DNA from: Pelomonas nitida
GTDB lineage: Bacteria; Pseudomonadota; Gammaproteobacteria; Burkholderiales; Burkholderiaceae_C
Reading direction: 5' to 3'
DNA length: 64,000 bases
NCBI RefSeq assembly: GCF_043555975.1
Contig: NZ_JBIGIA010000011.1
Coordinates: 62,001 to 126,000, forward strand
This document shows positions 17,033 through 26,382 of the stretch, in pieces. The position numbers and the translations under genes were made by a program. The notes under the pieces are model-generated. The model searched no databases. It had not been told where the DNA came from and worked only from the letters and a program-made list of their open reading frames with translations. How positions within the stretch are numbered: position 1 is the first letter of the stretch; each line of letters starts with the position of its first letter.

Positions 17033-19639
17033 ATGAGCAAGACACTGATCATTGCGGAGAAGCCCTCCGTCGCGCAGGACATCGTGCGGGCGCTGACTCC
17101 CGTGGCCGGCAAGTTCGACAAGCACGACGATTACTTCGAGAACGAGCAGTACGTCGTCAGCTCCGCCGTGGGCCACCTCGTGGAGATCGCCGCTCCCGAG
17201 GAGTTCGACGTCAAGCGCGGCAAGTGGAGCTTTGCCAACCTGCCGGTGATCCCGCCGCACTTCGATCTCAACCCCATCGACAAGAACAAGGGGCGGCTCA
17301 ACGCGCTGACCAAGCTGATCCGTCGCAAGGACGTGACGGCGCTCATCAACGCCTGTGACGCGGGCCGCGAGGGCGAGCTGATCTTCCGTCTGATCGAGCA
17401 GTACGCGCAGCCGGCCAAGGGCAAGCTCAACAAGCCTATCCAGCGGCTGTGGCTGCAGTCCATGACCCCTGCGGCCATCCGCGAGGGCTTCGAGAAGCTG
17501 CGCAGCGACGAGCAGATGCTGCCGCTGGCCGACGCCGCCCGCTGCCGCTCCGAGGCCGACTGGCTGGTGGGCATCAACGGCACGCGCGCGATGACGGCCT
17601 TCAACTCGCGCGACGGCGGTTTCTTCCTGACCACGGTGGGCCGCGTGCAGACGCCGACGCTGTCGGTCGTCGTGGAGCGCGAAGAGAAGATCCGCAAGCA
17701 CGTCGCCCGCGACTACTGGGAGCTGCGCGCCAACTTCGACGCCCAGGCCGGCCAGTACGAGGGCAAGTGGTTCGACCCGGCGTGGAAGAAGAACGACGAC
17801 GCCGAGCGCCGCGCCGACCGGCTCTGGACGCAAGCCCAGGCCGACGAGATCGCCAAGGCGGTGCTGGGCCAGCCGGCCGTGGTGACGGAAGAGAGCAAGC
17901 CCAGCACGACGAGCTGCGGCGGCCTCTACGACCTGACGACGCTGCAGCGCGAGGCCAACTCGCGCTTCGGCTTCTCGGCCAAGACGACGCTGTCCATCGC
18001 GCAGGCGCTGTATGAGAAGCACAAGGTGCTGACCTACCCGCGGACGGACTCGCGCTTCCTGCCCGAGGACTACCTGGCCGTGGCCAAGGACACGGCCAAG
18101 ATGCTGGCGCAGGAAGACCTGCCCGGCCCGCTGGCGGCGCTGTCGCAGCACGCGGCCAAGGCCCTCAAGGAGGGTTACATCAAGCCGACGAAGAAGGTCT
18201 TCGACAACGCCAAGGTGTCGGACCACTTCGCCATCATCCCGACGCTGCAGGCGCCCAAGGCGCTGACCGAGGTGGAGGCCAAGCTCTACGACATGGTCGT
18301 CAAGCGCTTCCTGGCGGTGTTCTTCCCGCCGGCGGAGTTCCTGGTCACGACGCGCATCTCCAAGGTTCTGGACAAGCATCACTTCCAGACCAACGGCAAG
18401 GTGCTGGTGAAGCCGGGCTGGCTGGCCGTCTACGGCAAGGACGTGGACGACGAGGACGCCAACCTCGTGCCGGTGCAGCCGAACGAGGTCGTGCGCACCG
18501 AGAGCGTGGACGTCAAGGCGCTGCAGACCAAGCCGCCCGCCCGCTACACCGAAGCGACGCTGCTGAGCGCCATGGAAGGCGCCGGCAAGCTCATCGACGA
18601 CGATGAGCTGCGCGAGGCCATGGCCGAGAAGGGCCTGGGCACGCCGGCCACGCGCGCCGCCACCATCGAAGGCCTGATCACCGAGAAATACATGCTGCGC
18701 GAAGGCCGCGAGCTGATCCCGACGGCCAAGGCCTTCCAGCTGATGACGTTGCTGCGCGGCCTGGAGGTGGAAGACCTGACCAAGCCCGAGCTGACCGGCG
18801 ACTGGGAGTCCAAGCTCGCCGCGATGGAGAAGGGCAAGCTCAAGCGCGAGCAGTTCATGGCCGAGATCGCGGCAATGACCGAGAAGATGGTCGCCAAGGC
18901 CAAGGGCTATGACCGCGACACCATCCCCGGCGACTACGCGACGCTGAAGGCCCCGTGCCCCAAGTGCGGCGGCATCGTGCGCGAGAACTACCGCCGCTTC
19001 ACCTGCAACGGCAAGAGCGGTGGCGGCGACGACGCCTGCGGCTTCAGCATCGGCAAGATCCCCGGCGGCCGCAGCTTCGAGCTGGCCGAGGTGGAGACCT
19101 TCCTGCGGGACAAGAAGATCGGCCCGCTGGAGGGCTTCCGCTCCAAGGCGGGTTGGCCGTTCACGGCCGAGCTGGCGCTGGTCTACGACGACGAGATCGC
19201 CAACTGGAAGCTGGAGTTCGACTTCGGCGAGGACGCCAAGAAGGCCGAGAACGATGGCGAGCCGGTGGACTTCTCCGCCCAGCAAAGCCTGGGCGCCTGC
19301 CCCAAGTGCCAGGGCCATGTCTACGAGCACGGCGCCAACTACGTCTGCGAGCACTCGGTGGGCGAGAAGGTGACCTGCGACTTCAAGACCGGCAAGGTCA
19401 TCCTGACCCAGCCTATCGAGCCAGCCCAGGTGACCAAGCTGCTGGCCGACGGCAAGACCGACCTGCTCGAGAACTTCGTCTCCAACAAGACGCGGCGCAA
19501 GTTCAAGGCCTTCCTGGCTTACGACAAGAAGGAAGGCAAGGTCGTGTTCGAGTTCGAACCGCGCGCCGGCAAGCCGGCTGGCAAGGCCGCGCCGGCCAAG
19601 AAGGCTGCAGCCCGGAAGACGGCTGCGGCCAAGGGCTGA
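17033..19639 (+). CDS. topB: DNA topoisomerase III
   Basis: 868 aa type IA topoisomerase that passes single strands and resolves recombination or replication intermediates. N-terminal Toprim domain with TLIIAEKPSVAQDI and the acidic DAGREGELIFR motif; active-site Tyr335 in LTYPRTDSRF. The central region has the decatenation-type MEGAGKLIDD and GLGTPATRAATIEGL motifs. The C-terminus carries two zinc-binding modules (CPKCGGIV...FTC near 640 and CPKCQGHV...C near 755) and an Ala/Lys tail (KAAPAKKAAARKTAAAKG). ATG at 17033 was chosen because MSKTLIIAEKPS is the conserved start; an upstream in-frame GTG/ATG would add 13 residues. Confidence 0.96.
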   Translation: MSKTLIIAEKPSVAQDIVRALTPVAGKFDKHDDYFENEQYVVSSAVGHLVEIAAPEEFDVKRGKWSFANLPVIPPHFDLNPIDKNKGRLNALTKLIRRKDVTALINACDAGREGELIFRLIEQYAQPAKGKLNKPIQRLWLQSMTPAAIREGFEKLRSDEQMLPLADAARCRSEADWLVGINGTRAMTAFNSRDGGFFLTTVGRVQTPTLSVVVEREEKIRKHVARDYWELRANFDAQAGQYEGKWFDPAWKKNDDAERRADRLWTQAQADEIAKAVLGQPAVVTEESKPSTTSCGGLYDLTTLQREANSRFGFSAKTTLSIAQALYEKHKVLTYPRTDSRFLPEDYLAVAKDTAKMLAQEDLPGPLAALSQHAAKALKEGYIKPTKKVFDNAKVSDHFAIIPTLQAPKALTEVEAKLYDMVVKRFLAVFFPPAEFLVTTRISKVLDKHHFQTNGKVLVKPGWLAVYGKDVDDEDANLVPVQPNEVVRTESVDVKALQTKPPARYTEATLLSAMEGAGKLIDDDELREAMAEKGLGTPATRAATIEGLITEKYMLREGRELIPTAKAFQLMTLLRGLEVEDLTKPELTGDWESKLAAMEKGKLKREQFMAEIAAMTEKMVAKAKGYDRDTIPGDYATLKAPCPKCGGIVRENYRRFTCNGKSGGGDDACGFSIGKIPGGRSFELAEVETFLRDKKIGPLEGFRSKAGWPFTAELALVYDDEIANWKLEFDFGEDAKKAENDGEPVDFSAQQSLGACPKCQGHVYEHGANYVCEHSVGEKVTCDFKTGKVILTQPIEPAQVTKLLADGKTDLLENFVSNKTRRKFKAFLAYDKKEGKVVFEFEPRAGKPAGKAAPAKKAAARKTAAAKG

Positions 19640-19691
19640 TTGCGCCTATGCTCGTCCTTGACGCCCCGTCGGCGGGTCAAAGGGAGCGCGG

Positions 19692-21557
19692 ATGGCCTGG
19701 CCGCCGTTGAGCATCGGCATACAGACGCGCCTGACGGCGGGCATCGCCCTGGTGGTGAGTCTGCTCGTGCTGGCGGTCGGCTGGAGCTGGACGTCCTACG
19801 AGGAGGACGAGCTCATGCAGGCGCTGCGGCAGCGCGAGGACCGCATGGCCGGGCTGATTGAGCGCGGCTTTGCCGGGCCGATCTGGAACCTCGACCACGT
19901 GGCCATCGAGAACCTGCTGGACGCCGTCATGGCCGACCCCGAGGTGCATGCCATCGAGCTCAAGGGCCTGGGGTTGCGCGGCGGTCAGGGGCATCGCGAA
20001 CGCGACCATCCGCCGGTGGGGCCACTGCGGCGTGAGTTCCCCATTCACTACCAGGCCTCGGCCGAAGCCACCGGCGCGCCGATCGCCTCGGCCGTGCTGA
20101 CCTTCACCCGGGGCCGCGTCGATGAGCAGATCCGCCGCACGCGGCTCTTTGTCGTCGAACTGCTGGCGGTCGTGCTGGTGGGCAGCATCGTCGCGACCTC
20201 GCTGCTGGTGCACTGGCTGGTGCGCCGGCCCGTCGCCCGGCTGGGCGCGCTAGCCCAGCGCGTGGCCGCGGGCGACCTGGGCGCGCAGGAGCAGGTCGAG
20301 CGCCGCGACGAGATCGGTGAGCTGACGACGCGCTTCAACGCCATGAGCCTGAAGCTGCGCAGTGCGGCCGACCAGGTGCAGCTCAGCTCCCAGGGGCTGC
20401 GTGCCAGCGAGGCGCGCTACCGCAGCCTGTTCGAGAACGCGACCGAAGGCATCTTCCAGGCGGACGCGCAGGGGCGGGTGCTCGGCATGAACCGCGCCTT
20501 GACGCAGATGCTGGGGCTGGGCACGAACAGCCTGGTGGGGCGCCGGCTGCGCGAGGTGACGGGGTTGCGGCGCGACGAGATGCTGCGCGTCGTGAAAGTG
20601 CTCAACGAGCAGGGCAAGATCCAGCAGGCGCAACTGCAGCTGCGCGGCGCCGCCGGGCGGCCGCTGTGGGTGGAACTCAGCGCGCACTGGGTGGAGGGCG
20701 AAGGCGGCCAGCGGCGCATCGAAGGCATGGTCAGCGACATCTCGCTGCGCCGCCAGGCCGAAGCCGAGCTGACGCGCCACCGCGACCACCTCGAAGACCT
20801 GGTGGCCGACCGCACGGCCGAACTCAGCGAGGCCAAGCTGCGGGCCGAGGCCGCCAACCAGGCCAAGGGCCGGTTCCTCGCAACGATGAGCCACGAGTTC
20901 CGCACGCCGCTCAACGCCATCCTCGGCTTTGCGCAGCTGATGCAGATGGACCCCAGCATGCCCGTGCCGCAGCAGGCGCGGCTGCAGCTGATGCGTGACT
21001 CGGGCCTGCATCTGCTGGAACTCATCAACGACGTGCTGGACATGGCCGCCATCGAGGCTGGCAAGGTGATCCTCAAGCCCATGCCGGTGGACTTGCGCGC
21101 GCTGCTGGAGATGGCCAGCGACAACGTGCGACTGAAGGCCGAGCAGAAGCAGCTGGCCTTTGCCGTCGACATCGACCCGCGCCTACCGGTCCAGGTGTTG
21201 GCGGATGGCCAGCGGCTGCGTCAGGTGTTGCTGAACTTGCTGTCCAACGCCGTCAAGTTCACCGACGGCGGCGCGGTCAGCCTCACGGCCTGTGTCGTCG
21301 ACCCGCCGGTGCCCGGCCAGGTGCGTGTGTACTTCAGCGTCATCGACAGCGGCATCGGCATGACGGCGGCCCAGCAGGCGCGGCTGTTCCAGGCCTTCGA
21401 GCAGGTGTCCGAGGACTCGCGGCACCTGGGCGGCACGGGCCTGGGCCTGTCCATCAGCCAGCAGCTCGTCAAACTGATGGGCAGCCAGATCGTCGTGCAG
21501 AGCACCGCCGGGCAGGGCAGCCGGTTCAGTTTTGAGTTGAGGTTGCCACTCGCGTGA
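19692..21557 (+). CDS. Sensor histidine kinase with HAMP and PAS domains (621 aa)
   Basis: Membrane-bound kinase. TM1 near residues 13-35, periplasmic loop to about 150, TM2 (VVELLAVVLVGSIVATSLLVHWLV), HAMP (about 178-232), PAS domain starting SEARYRSLFENATEGIFQ, a coiled-coil linker, HisKA with His401 in ATMSHEFRTPLNAI, then HATPase_c with N box LLNLLSNAVKF, SGIGM and GGTGLGLSIS. It ends after the ATPase domain, so there is no attached receiver although the sequence resembles hybrid kinases. No response-regulator gene is next to it: an orphan kinase. Signal unknown. Confidence 0.93.
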   Translation: MAWPPLSIGIQTRLTAGIALVVSLLVLAVGWSWTSYEEDELMQALRQREDRMAGLIERGFAGPIWNLDHVAIENLLDAVMADPEVHAIELKGLGLRGGQGHRERDHPPVGPLRREFPIHYQASAEATGAPIASAVLTFTRGRVDEQIRRTRLFVVELLAVVLVGSIVATSLLVHWLVRRPVARLGALAQRVAAGDLGAQEQVERRDEIGELTTRFNAMSLKLRSAADQVQLSSQGLRASEARYRSLFENATEGIFQADAQGRVLGMNRALTQMLGLGTNSLVGRRLREVTGLRRDEMLRVVKVLNEQGKIQQAQLQLRGAAGRPLWVELSAHWVEGEGGQRRIEGMVSDISLRRQAEAELTRHRDHLEDLVADRTAELSEAKLRAEAANQAKGRFLATMSHEFRTPLNAILGFAQLMQMDPSMPVPQQARLQLMRDSGLHLLELINDVLDMAAIEAGKVILKPMPVDLRALLEMASDNVRLKAEQKQLAFAVDIDPRLPVQVLADGQRLRQVLLNLLSNAVKFTDGGAVSLTACVVDPPVPGQVRVYFSVIDSGIGMTAAQQARLFQAFEQVSEDSRHLGGTGLGLSISQQLVKLMGSQIVVQSTAGQGSRFSFELRLPLA

Positions 21558-21659
21558 CTGTGAGCCCCTCGTCCAATCGCGCGGCGCTGAACGCGCGCGC
21601 ACCTGACCGACGCGGGCCGGCTTGGGAGCGGCCCGGCGCTCTGTCCGCAAAACACTGAG

Positions 21660-22643
21660 ATGACCTGGGCCATTGCGTTCAAGCTGCTGGCCATCCTGGT
21701 GGCCGTGGCCATCGGCTGGGCAGTGGGGCGCATGCGCTGGCTGGGCGGCGGCGCGGCGGGCAGCGACGGCGACCCCGCCCGCGTGCTGGGCAACGCGGCC
21801 TTCTACATCTTCGTGCCCGCGCTGCTGTTCCGCACGACGGCGCGGCTGGACACGGCGGCACTGCCCTGGGCCTTCCTGTTCGCCTTCTTCGTGCCGGTGC
21901 TGGTGCTGGTGGCGTTCATCTACCTGTTCGAGCGCTGGCGGCTGCGGCCGGGCGAGCCGGTCACGCTGCCCAGCGTCAAGGCCATCACGGCGGGGTTCGG
22001 CAACACGCTGCAGGTGGGCGTGCCGGTGGCGGCCGGCGTGTTCGGCGAGCAGGGGTTGGCCATCCACATCGCCGTCGTCAGCCTGCACTCGCTGACCATC
22101 CTGACGCTGCTGACCGCGCTCGTGGAGCTGGACGTGGCGCGCGGCCGCAGTTCGCGGTCCTTCCGTTCCACGCTGGTGCAGACGGTGCGCAACACCGTCA
22201 TCCACCCCGTCGTGCTGCCGGTGCTGGCCGGCCTGACCTGGAACGCGACGGGCTGGCCGCTGCCTGCCGTGCTCGACGAAGTGCTGCAGAACCTCGGCAC
22301 GGCCGTCGTGCCGCTGTGCCTGACACTGATCGGCATGTCGCTGGCCTATTACGGCTGGCCGCGCTCGTGGCGGGGGCTGTCGGGGCTGGTGTCGGCCAAG
22401 CTGCTGCTCATGCCGGCTGTCGTCTTCGGCATCGCGCACTGGCTGCTGGGCCTGCAGGGCCTGCCGCTGGCCGTCATCGTCATGCTGGCCGCGCTGCCCA
22501 CGGGCTCCAACGCGCTGATCTTCGCGCAGCGCTACCGCACGATGGAGCCGGAAGTCACCGCCGCCACGGTGCTGTCCACCGTGCTCTACGTCGGCACGGC
22601 GCCGATCTGGCTCGCGCTGCTGGCCTGGATCTCGCCATGGTGA
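21660..22643 (+). CDS. AEC family transporter (auxin efflux carrier-like)
   Basis: 327 aa with two sets of about five membrane segments split by a hydrophilic loop (RGRSSRSFRSTL). Conserved AEC features: an N-terminal half with FYIFVPALLFRTTARLD, a mid NTVIHPVVLPVLAG and a second half with LPTGSNALIFAQRY. Family members export weak organic acids such as malate, malonate or auxin; the substrate is not predictable here. It starts 100 nt after the kinase gene on the same strand and might be under its control, but no operator is visible. Confidence 0.85.
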   Translation: MTWAIAFKLLAILVAVAIGWAVGRMRWLGGGAAGSDGDPARVLGNAAFYIFVPALLFRTTARLDTAALPWAFLFAFFVPVLVLVAFIYLFERWRLRPGEPVTLPSVKAITAGFGNTLQVGVPVAAGVFGEQGLAIHIAVVSLHSLTILTLLTALVELDVARGRSSRSFRSTLVQTVRNTVIHPVVLPVLAGLTWNATGWPLPAVLDEVLQNLGTAVVPLCLTLIGMSLAYYGWPRSWRGLSGLVSAKLLLMPAVVFGIAHWLLGLQGLPLAVIVMLAALPTGSNALIFAQRYRTMEPEVTAATVLSTVLYVGTAPIWLALLAWISPW

Positions 22644-22725
22644 AAGCGGCCGCCGGCTGACCTCACGCGCCTACCCACATGCCGCGCGCCCCCATTCGAT
22701 GCATCACTGTCAGGACTTGAAGCCC

Positions 22726-25578
22726 ATGAATGCTCCCGCCCCTCGCCGACTCGTCACGTTGCTGGCCCTGGCCGGCGCGCTGTCCCTGCCCGCCTGGGCC
22801 GCTCCCGCCGCTGCCGTGGCGCCGCAGGGCGCCGTCAGCGCGGAGGCCGGCCGGCTCGCCATCCGCCACGAGAAGTTCACGCTGACCAATGGCTTCGAGG
22901 TCATCCTCGTCGAGGACCATCGCCTGCCGCTGGTGGCTTTCAACCTGTGGGTGCACGCCGGGCCGCGCAACGAGGCCAAGGGGCAGACAGGCTTTGCCCA
23001 CCTCTTCGAGCACCTGATGTTCGCCGGCAGCCGCCACGTGCCGCGCGGTGAGTTCGACAAATTCGTCGACGCCGCCGGGGGCACCGACGCCAACGGCTCC
23101 ACCAACTTCGACCGCACGAACTACTTCTTCACGCTGCCGTCCAATCAGCTCGCCATGGGCCTGTGGCTGAAGGCCGACATGCTGGGCTGGATGTTCGACG
23201 AGATCGACGCCGTGTCGCTGGCCAACCAGCAGGACGTCGTGCGCAACGAGCGCCGCCAGAGCGTCGAGAACCGCCCCTACGGCGTCGTCGAGGAGGCCGC
23301 CTACCAGGCGCTGTTCCCCGAGGGCCACCCCTACCGTGCATCCGTCATCGGCTCGCACGCCGACATCCAGAGCATCCAGCTCAAGGACGTGAAGGACTTC
23401 GCCCGCACCTATTACCGGCCCAACAACGCGACGCTGGTGCTGGCCGGCGACTTCGATCCCAAGGAGGCCAAGGCGCTGGTGCAGAAGTACTTCGGCACGC
23501 TGAAGGCAGGCCCCAAGCCGCCCGAGGTGCAGGTGGCCACGCCCGAGATCACCGCTGAGCGCCGCCTCGTCGTGACGGACCGCATCGAGCTCGGCCGGCT
23601 CAACCTGTCCTGGCACACACCGGCCATGTTCAAGCCCGGGGACGCCGAGCTGGACATCGCGGCCCACGTGCTGGGCGGCGGCAAGGCCAGCCGGCTCTAC
23701 GGCCTGCTGGTGCGCGACAAGCAGCTGGCGCAGAGCGTGCAGGTCAGCCAGGGCTCGCAGTCGTTGAGTTCGGTGTTCGACATCGAGGTCGTGGCCCGCC
23801 CCGGCGCGTCGCTGGACGACATCGAGACGCTTGTCGACGCCGAGATCGAGCGCCTGGCCAAGGAGCCGCCGACGCCCGCCGAGGTCGCGCAGGCCCGCGC
23901 CACCATCGAGACGCAGCTGCTGCAGCGCATGGAGAAGGTCACTTCGCTGGCCGACCTCGTCAACCACTACAACCAGATGGCCGGCGACCCCGGCTATGTG
24001 GGCCAGGACCTGGCGCGTTATGCCGCGCTGGCGCCGGCCGACGTCAGCGCCACCGTCGCGCGGTACCTGCAGAAGCAACGCCGCGTCGTCGTCATCGCCA
24101 AGCCCGGTGAGCAGGTGCTGGCGGCCGAGGTGCCCACCCCGCCCATGCCGACCCAGGTCGCCAAGGGCGAGCGCGAGGCGCTGAACGCGCCGGAGGCCTG
24201 GCGCGCCAAGCCGCCCGCGGCGGCCAAGGCCAAGCCGCTGACGCTGCCGGCGGCGCAGAGCTTCACGCTCGCCAACGGGCTGACGGTCATCCACTCGCCC
24301 AAGCCGGGCCTGCCGCTCGTCAGCGCCAGCCTCGTGCTGCGCGCCGGCCAGGCGGTGAACCCGGCCGACAAGCCCGGCCTGGCCGGCTTCACGGCGGCCA
24401 TGCTGCCCGAGGGCACGACGACACGCAGCGCCCAGCAGATCGCCGAAGGCAGCGCGCTGCTGGGGGCCACGCTGACCGCCCAGGCCGGGCCTGAAGAAGC
24501 GCGTGTGGATTTCTCGGGCCGCAAGGCGGCCGCCCGGGAGGGCTTCGCGCTGCTGGCCGACCTGGCGCTGCACCCGGCCTTCGCCAACGCCGACATCGAG
24601 CGCATCAAGGCGCAGCGCCTGGCCGCGCTGGCGCAACAGCGCGAGCAGGCGCCGCTGCTGGCCAATGCCGTGGGCAACCGCGTCACCTACGGCGAGGGCC
24701 ATCCGCTCGCCGCCAATGCGCTGGGCACCGAGGCCAGCATCCGGGCCATCGACGCCACCGCACTGCGGGGCTTCTGGCAGGCCCACTACCGGCCGGAGCG
24801 CGCGGCGCTGGTCGTCGCCGGCGACCTGAGCGAGGCCGAGCTGCGTGCGCTGGTGGAGCCGCTGTTCGGCGCCTGGCAGGGCGAGGGCGCGGCGCCGGCC
24901 GACACGCGGCTGCCGCCCGCCCGGCCGGTGGCGGCGCGCACGGTGCTGGTCGACAAGCCCGGCGCACCGCAGACGGCGCTGGCCGTCGTCGCCCCCGGGC
25001 CGTTCGCCGGCGCGCCTGACACGGCCTCGCTGAAGGTCATGAACGCCGCTTTGGGCGGCCTGTTCACCTCGCGCATCAACACGCAGCTGCGCGAGGTCAA
25101 GGGCTACACCTACGGCATCTACTCGGGCTACACGCTGGGCCGCGAGCGCGGCCAGTTCGGCATTCGCGGCAGTGTGCGCACCGACGTGACCGGCGCCGCT
25201 CTGGTGGACATGTGGAAGGAGATCGAAGGCATGCGTGCCAAGCCCATGGGCGCGGCCGAGCTGAACCGGGTGCGCAATGCGCAGCTGCTGTCGCTGCCGG
25301 GCCTGTTCGATACCAACGTCGCCGTCGTCAACGGCTATGCGGGCAACTGGTCCGCCGGCCAGCCGCTCGCGGCCATCACCGACCTGCCGAAGAAGTATGG
25401 CGCGGTCACGGCCGCCTCGGCGCTGAAGGCCGCGAAGGAGCGGCTGGACCCGGCCCAGCTCATCGTCGTGGCCGTGGGCGACAAGGCCAAGGTGCAGCCG
25501 CAGCTGGAGGCCATCGGCCGCAAGCCGGCGGTGCTCGGTGCCGAAGGCCGGGCCGAGGCGACGTCAGCCGCCCAGTGA
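22726..25578 (+). CDS. M16 family metallopeptidase, two-domain (950 aa)
   Basis: Signal peptide (about 1-22, ending LPAWAA) then two tandem M16 units. The first carries the inverted zinc site HLFEH (His92, Glu95, His96) with the downstream NERRQSVENRPYGVVEEAAY segment that holds the third ligand. The second unit (from about 510, SFTLANGLTVIHSPKPGLPLVSA) lacks HxxEH (FTAAMLPEGT at that place) but keeps the C-terminal R/Y motif (GYTYGIYSGY), as in the pitrilysin/PqqL-like pattern of one active and one structural half. It is probably a periplasmic peptide-degrading enzyme. Start at MNAPAPRR, not the upstream MHHCQ, gives the better signal peptide. The 3' end overlaps parA by 15 bp. Confidence 0.92.
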   Translation: MNAPAPRRLVTLLALAGALSLPAWAAPAAAVAPQGAVSAEAGRLAIRHEKFTLTNGFEVILVEDHRLPLVAFNLWVHAGPRNEAKGQTGFAHLFEHLMFAGSRHVPRGEFDKFVDAAGGTDANGSTNFDRTNYFFTLPSNQLAMGLWLKADMLGWMFDEIDAVSLANQQDVVRNERRQSVENRPYGVVEEAAYQALFPEGHPYRASVIGSHADIQSIQLKDVKDFARTYYRPNNATLVLAGDFDPKEAKALVQKYFGTLKAGPKPPEVQVATPEITAERRLVVTDRIELGRLNLSWHTPAMFKPGDAELDIAAHVLGGGKASRLYGLLVRDKQLAQSVQVSQGSQSLSSVFDIEVVARPGASLDDIETLVDAEIERLAKEPPTPAEVAQARATIETQLLQRMEKVTSLADLVNHYNQMAGDPGYVGQDLARYAALAPADVSATVARYLQKQRRVVVIAKPGEQVLAAEVPTPPMPTQVAKGEREALNAPEAWRAKPPAAAKAKPLTLPAAQSFTLANGLTVIHSPKPGLPLVSASLVLRAGQAVNPADKPGLAGFTAAMLPEGTTTRSAQQIAEGSALLGATLTAQAGPEEARVDFSGRKAAAREGFALLADLALHPAFANADIERIKAQRLAALAQQREQAPLLANAVGNRVTYGEGHPLAANALGTEASIRAIDATALRGFWQAHYRPERAALVVAGDLSEAELRALVEPLFGAWQGEGAAPADTRLPPARPVAARTVLVDKPGAPQTALAVVAPGPFAGAPDTASLKVMNAALGGLFTSRINTQLREVKGYTYGIYSGYTLGRERGQFGIRGSVRTDVTGAALVDMWKEIEGMRAKPMGAAELNRVRNAQLLSLPGLFDTNVAVVNGYAGNWSAGQPLAAITDLPKKYGAVTAASALKAAKERLDPAQLIVVAVGDKAKVQPQLEAIGRKPAVLGAEGRAEATSAAQ

Positions 25579-26331
25579 TTCGTACAGCGCCACGAGCTCC
25601 TGCGTGAGCTTGTGGCGCGGGTCGAGGTGGATCATGGGCCGCGACAGCTCGTGCGACTCCTTGACCTTGACGCTGCTGGAGAGATACGGCTCCAGCACGG
25701 GCAGGCCCTCGTCCAGCAGTTCCTGCACGACACGCTGCGGCAGCGACGCGCGTGCCTGGAACTGGTTGACGATGATTCCCTCCACATGCAGCTCGGGCGC
25801 GTGGTCGGCCTGGATCTCCTGCACGGCTTCCAGCAGCCCATACAGCGCGCGGCGCGAGAAATCGTCGCAGTCGAACGGGATCAGGCAGCCCTGCGCGGCG
25901 ATCAGCGCCGAGCGCGTGTAGAAGTTCAGCGCCGGCGGGGTGTCGATCCAGATCTCGTCGTAGTCGTCGGCCAGCGCCTGCAGCGCATCGCGCAGCTTGT
26001 AGATCTTGTAGCGGCTCTCCAGCTTGCCGTGCAGTTCGTCCAGCGCGGCGCTGGCGGGCATCAGGTGCAGGTGTTCCCACGGCGTCTCGACGATGAATTC
26101 GCCGGTGGGCTGCGTGCGCACGCTGAATCGCAGCGTCGATTCGAAGAACTCCGCCGAACCGGGCGGCGTGTCGTCGGCGGCATCGCCCAGCAGATAGCGC
26201 GTCGTGTTGCCCTGGCAGTCCAGGTCGATGACCAGCACCCGCTGCCCCTGCGCGGCGGCAATGGCCGCCAGGTTGCTTGTGATCGTGGACTTGCCCACGC
26301 CACCCTTCTGGTTGAACACGACTCGCCGCAT
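25564..26331 (-). CDS. ParA family ATPase (orphan)
   Basis: 255 aa deviant Walker ATPase: KGGVGKST at residues 9-16, Walker A' VLVIDLDCQGN, Walker B-type DEIWIDTPPAL. ATG at 26331 has an excellent AAGGAGG 8 nt upstream. The first two-thirds match chromosome-type ParA/Soj/MinD-like proteins that move or position cargo on DNA or membrane. No parB, parS or cargo gene lies beside it, and it is convergent with the M16 gene, so its partner is unknown. Some betaproteobacterial ParA-like proteins act alone or with distant partners. Confidence 0.88.
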   Translation of the reverse strand: MRRVVFNQKGGVGKSTITSNLAAIAAAQGQRVLVIDLDCQGNTTRYLLGDAADDTPPGSAEFFESTLRFSVRTQPTGEFIVETPWEHLHLMPASAALDELHGKLESRYKIYKLRDALQALADDYDEIWIDTPPALNFYTRSALIAAQGCLIPFDCDDFSRRALYGLLEAVQEIQADHAPELHVEGIIVNQFQARASLPQRVVQELLDEGLPVLEPYLSSSVKVKESHELSRPMIHLDPRHKLTQELVALYESLGG

Positions 26332-26382
26332 CGCCGTTTCCTCCTTCGGAATGCGGCGATTGTGCATTGCAGCAATGACGCG

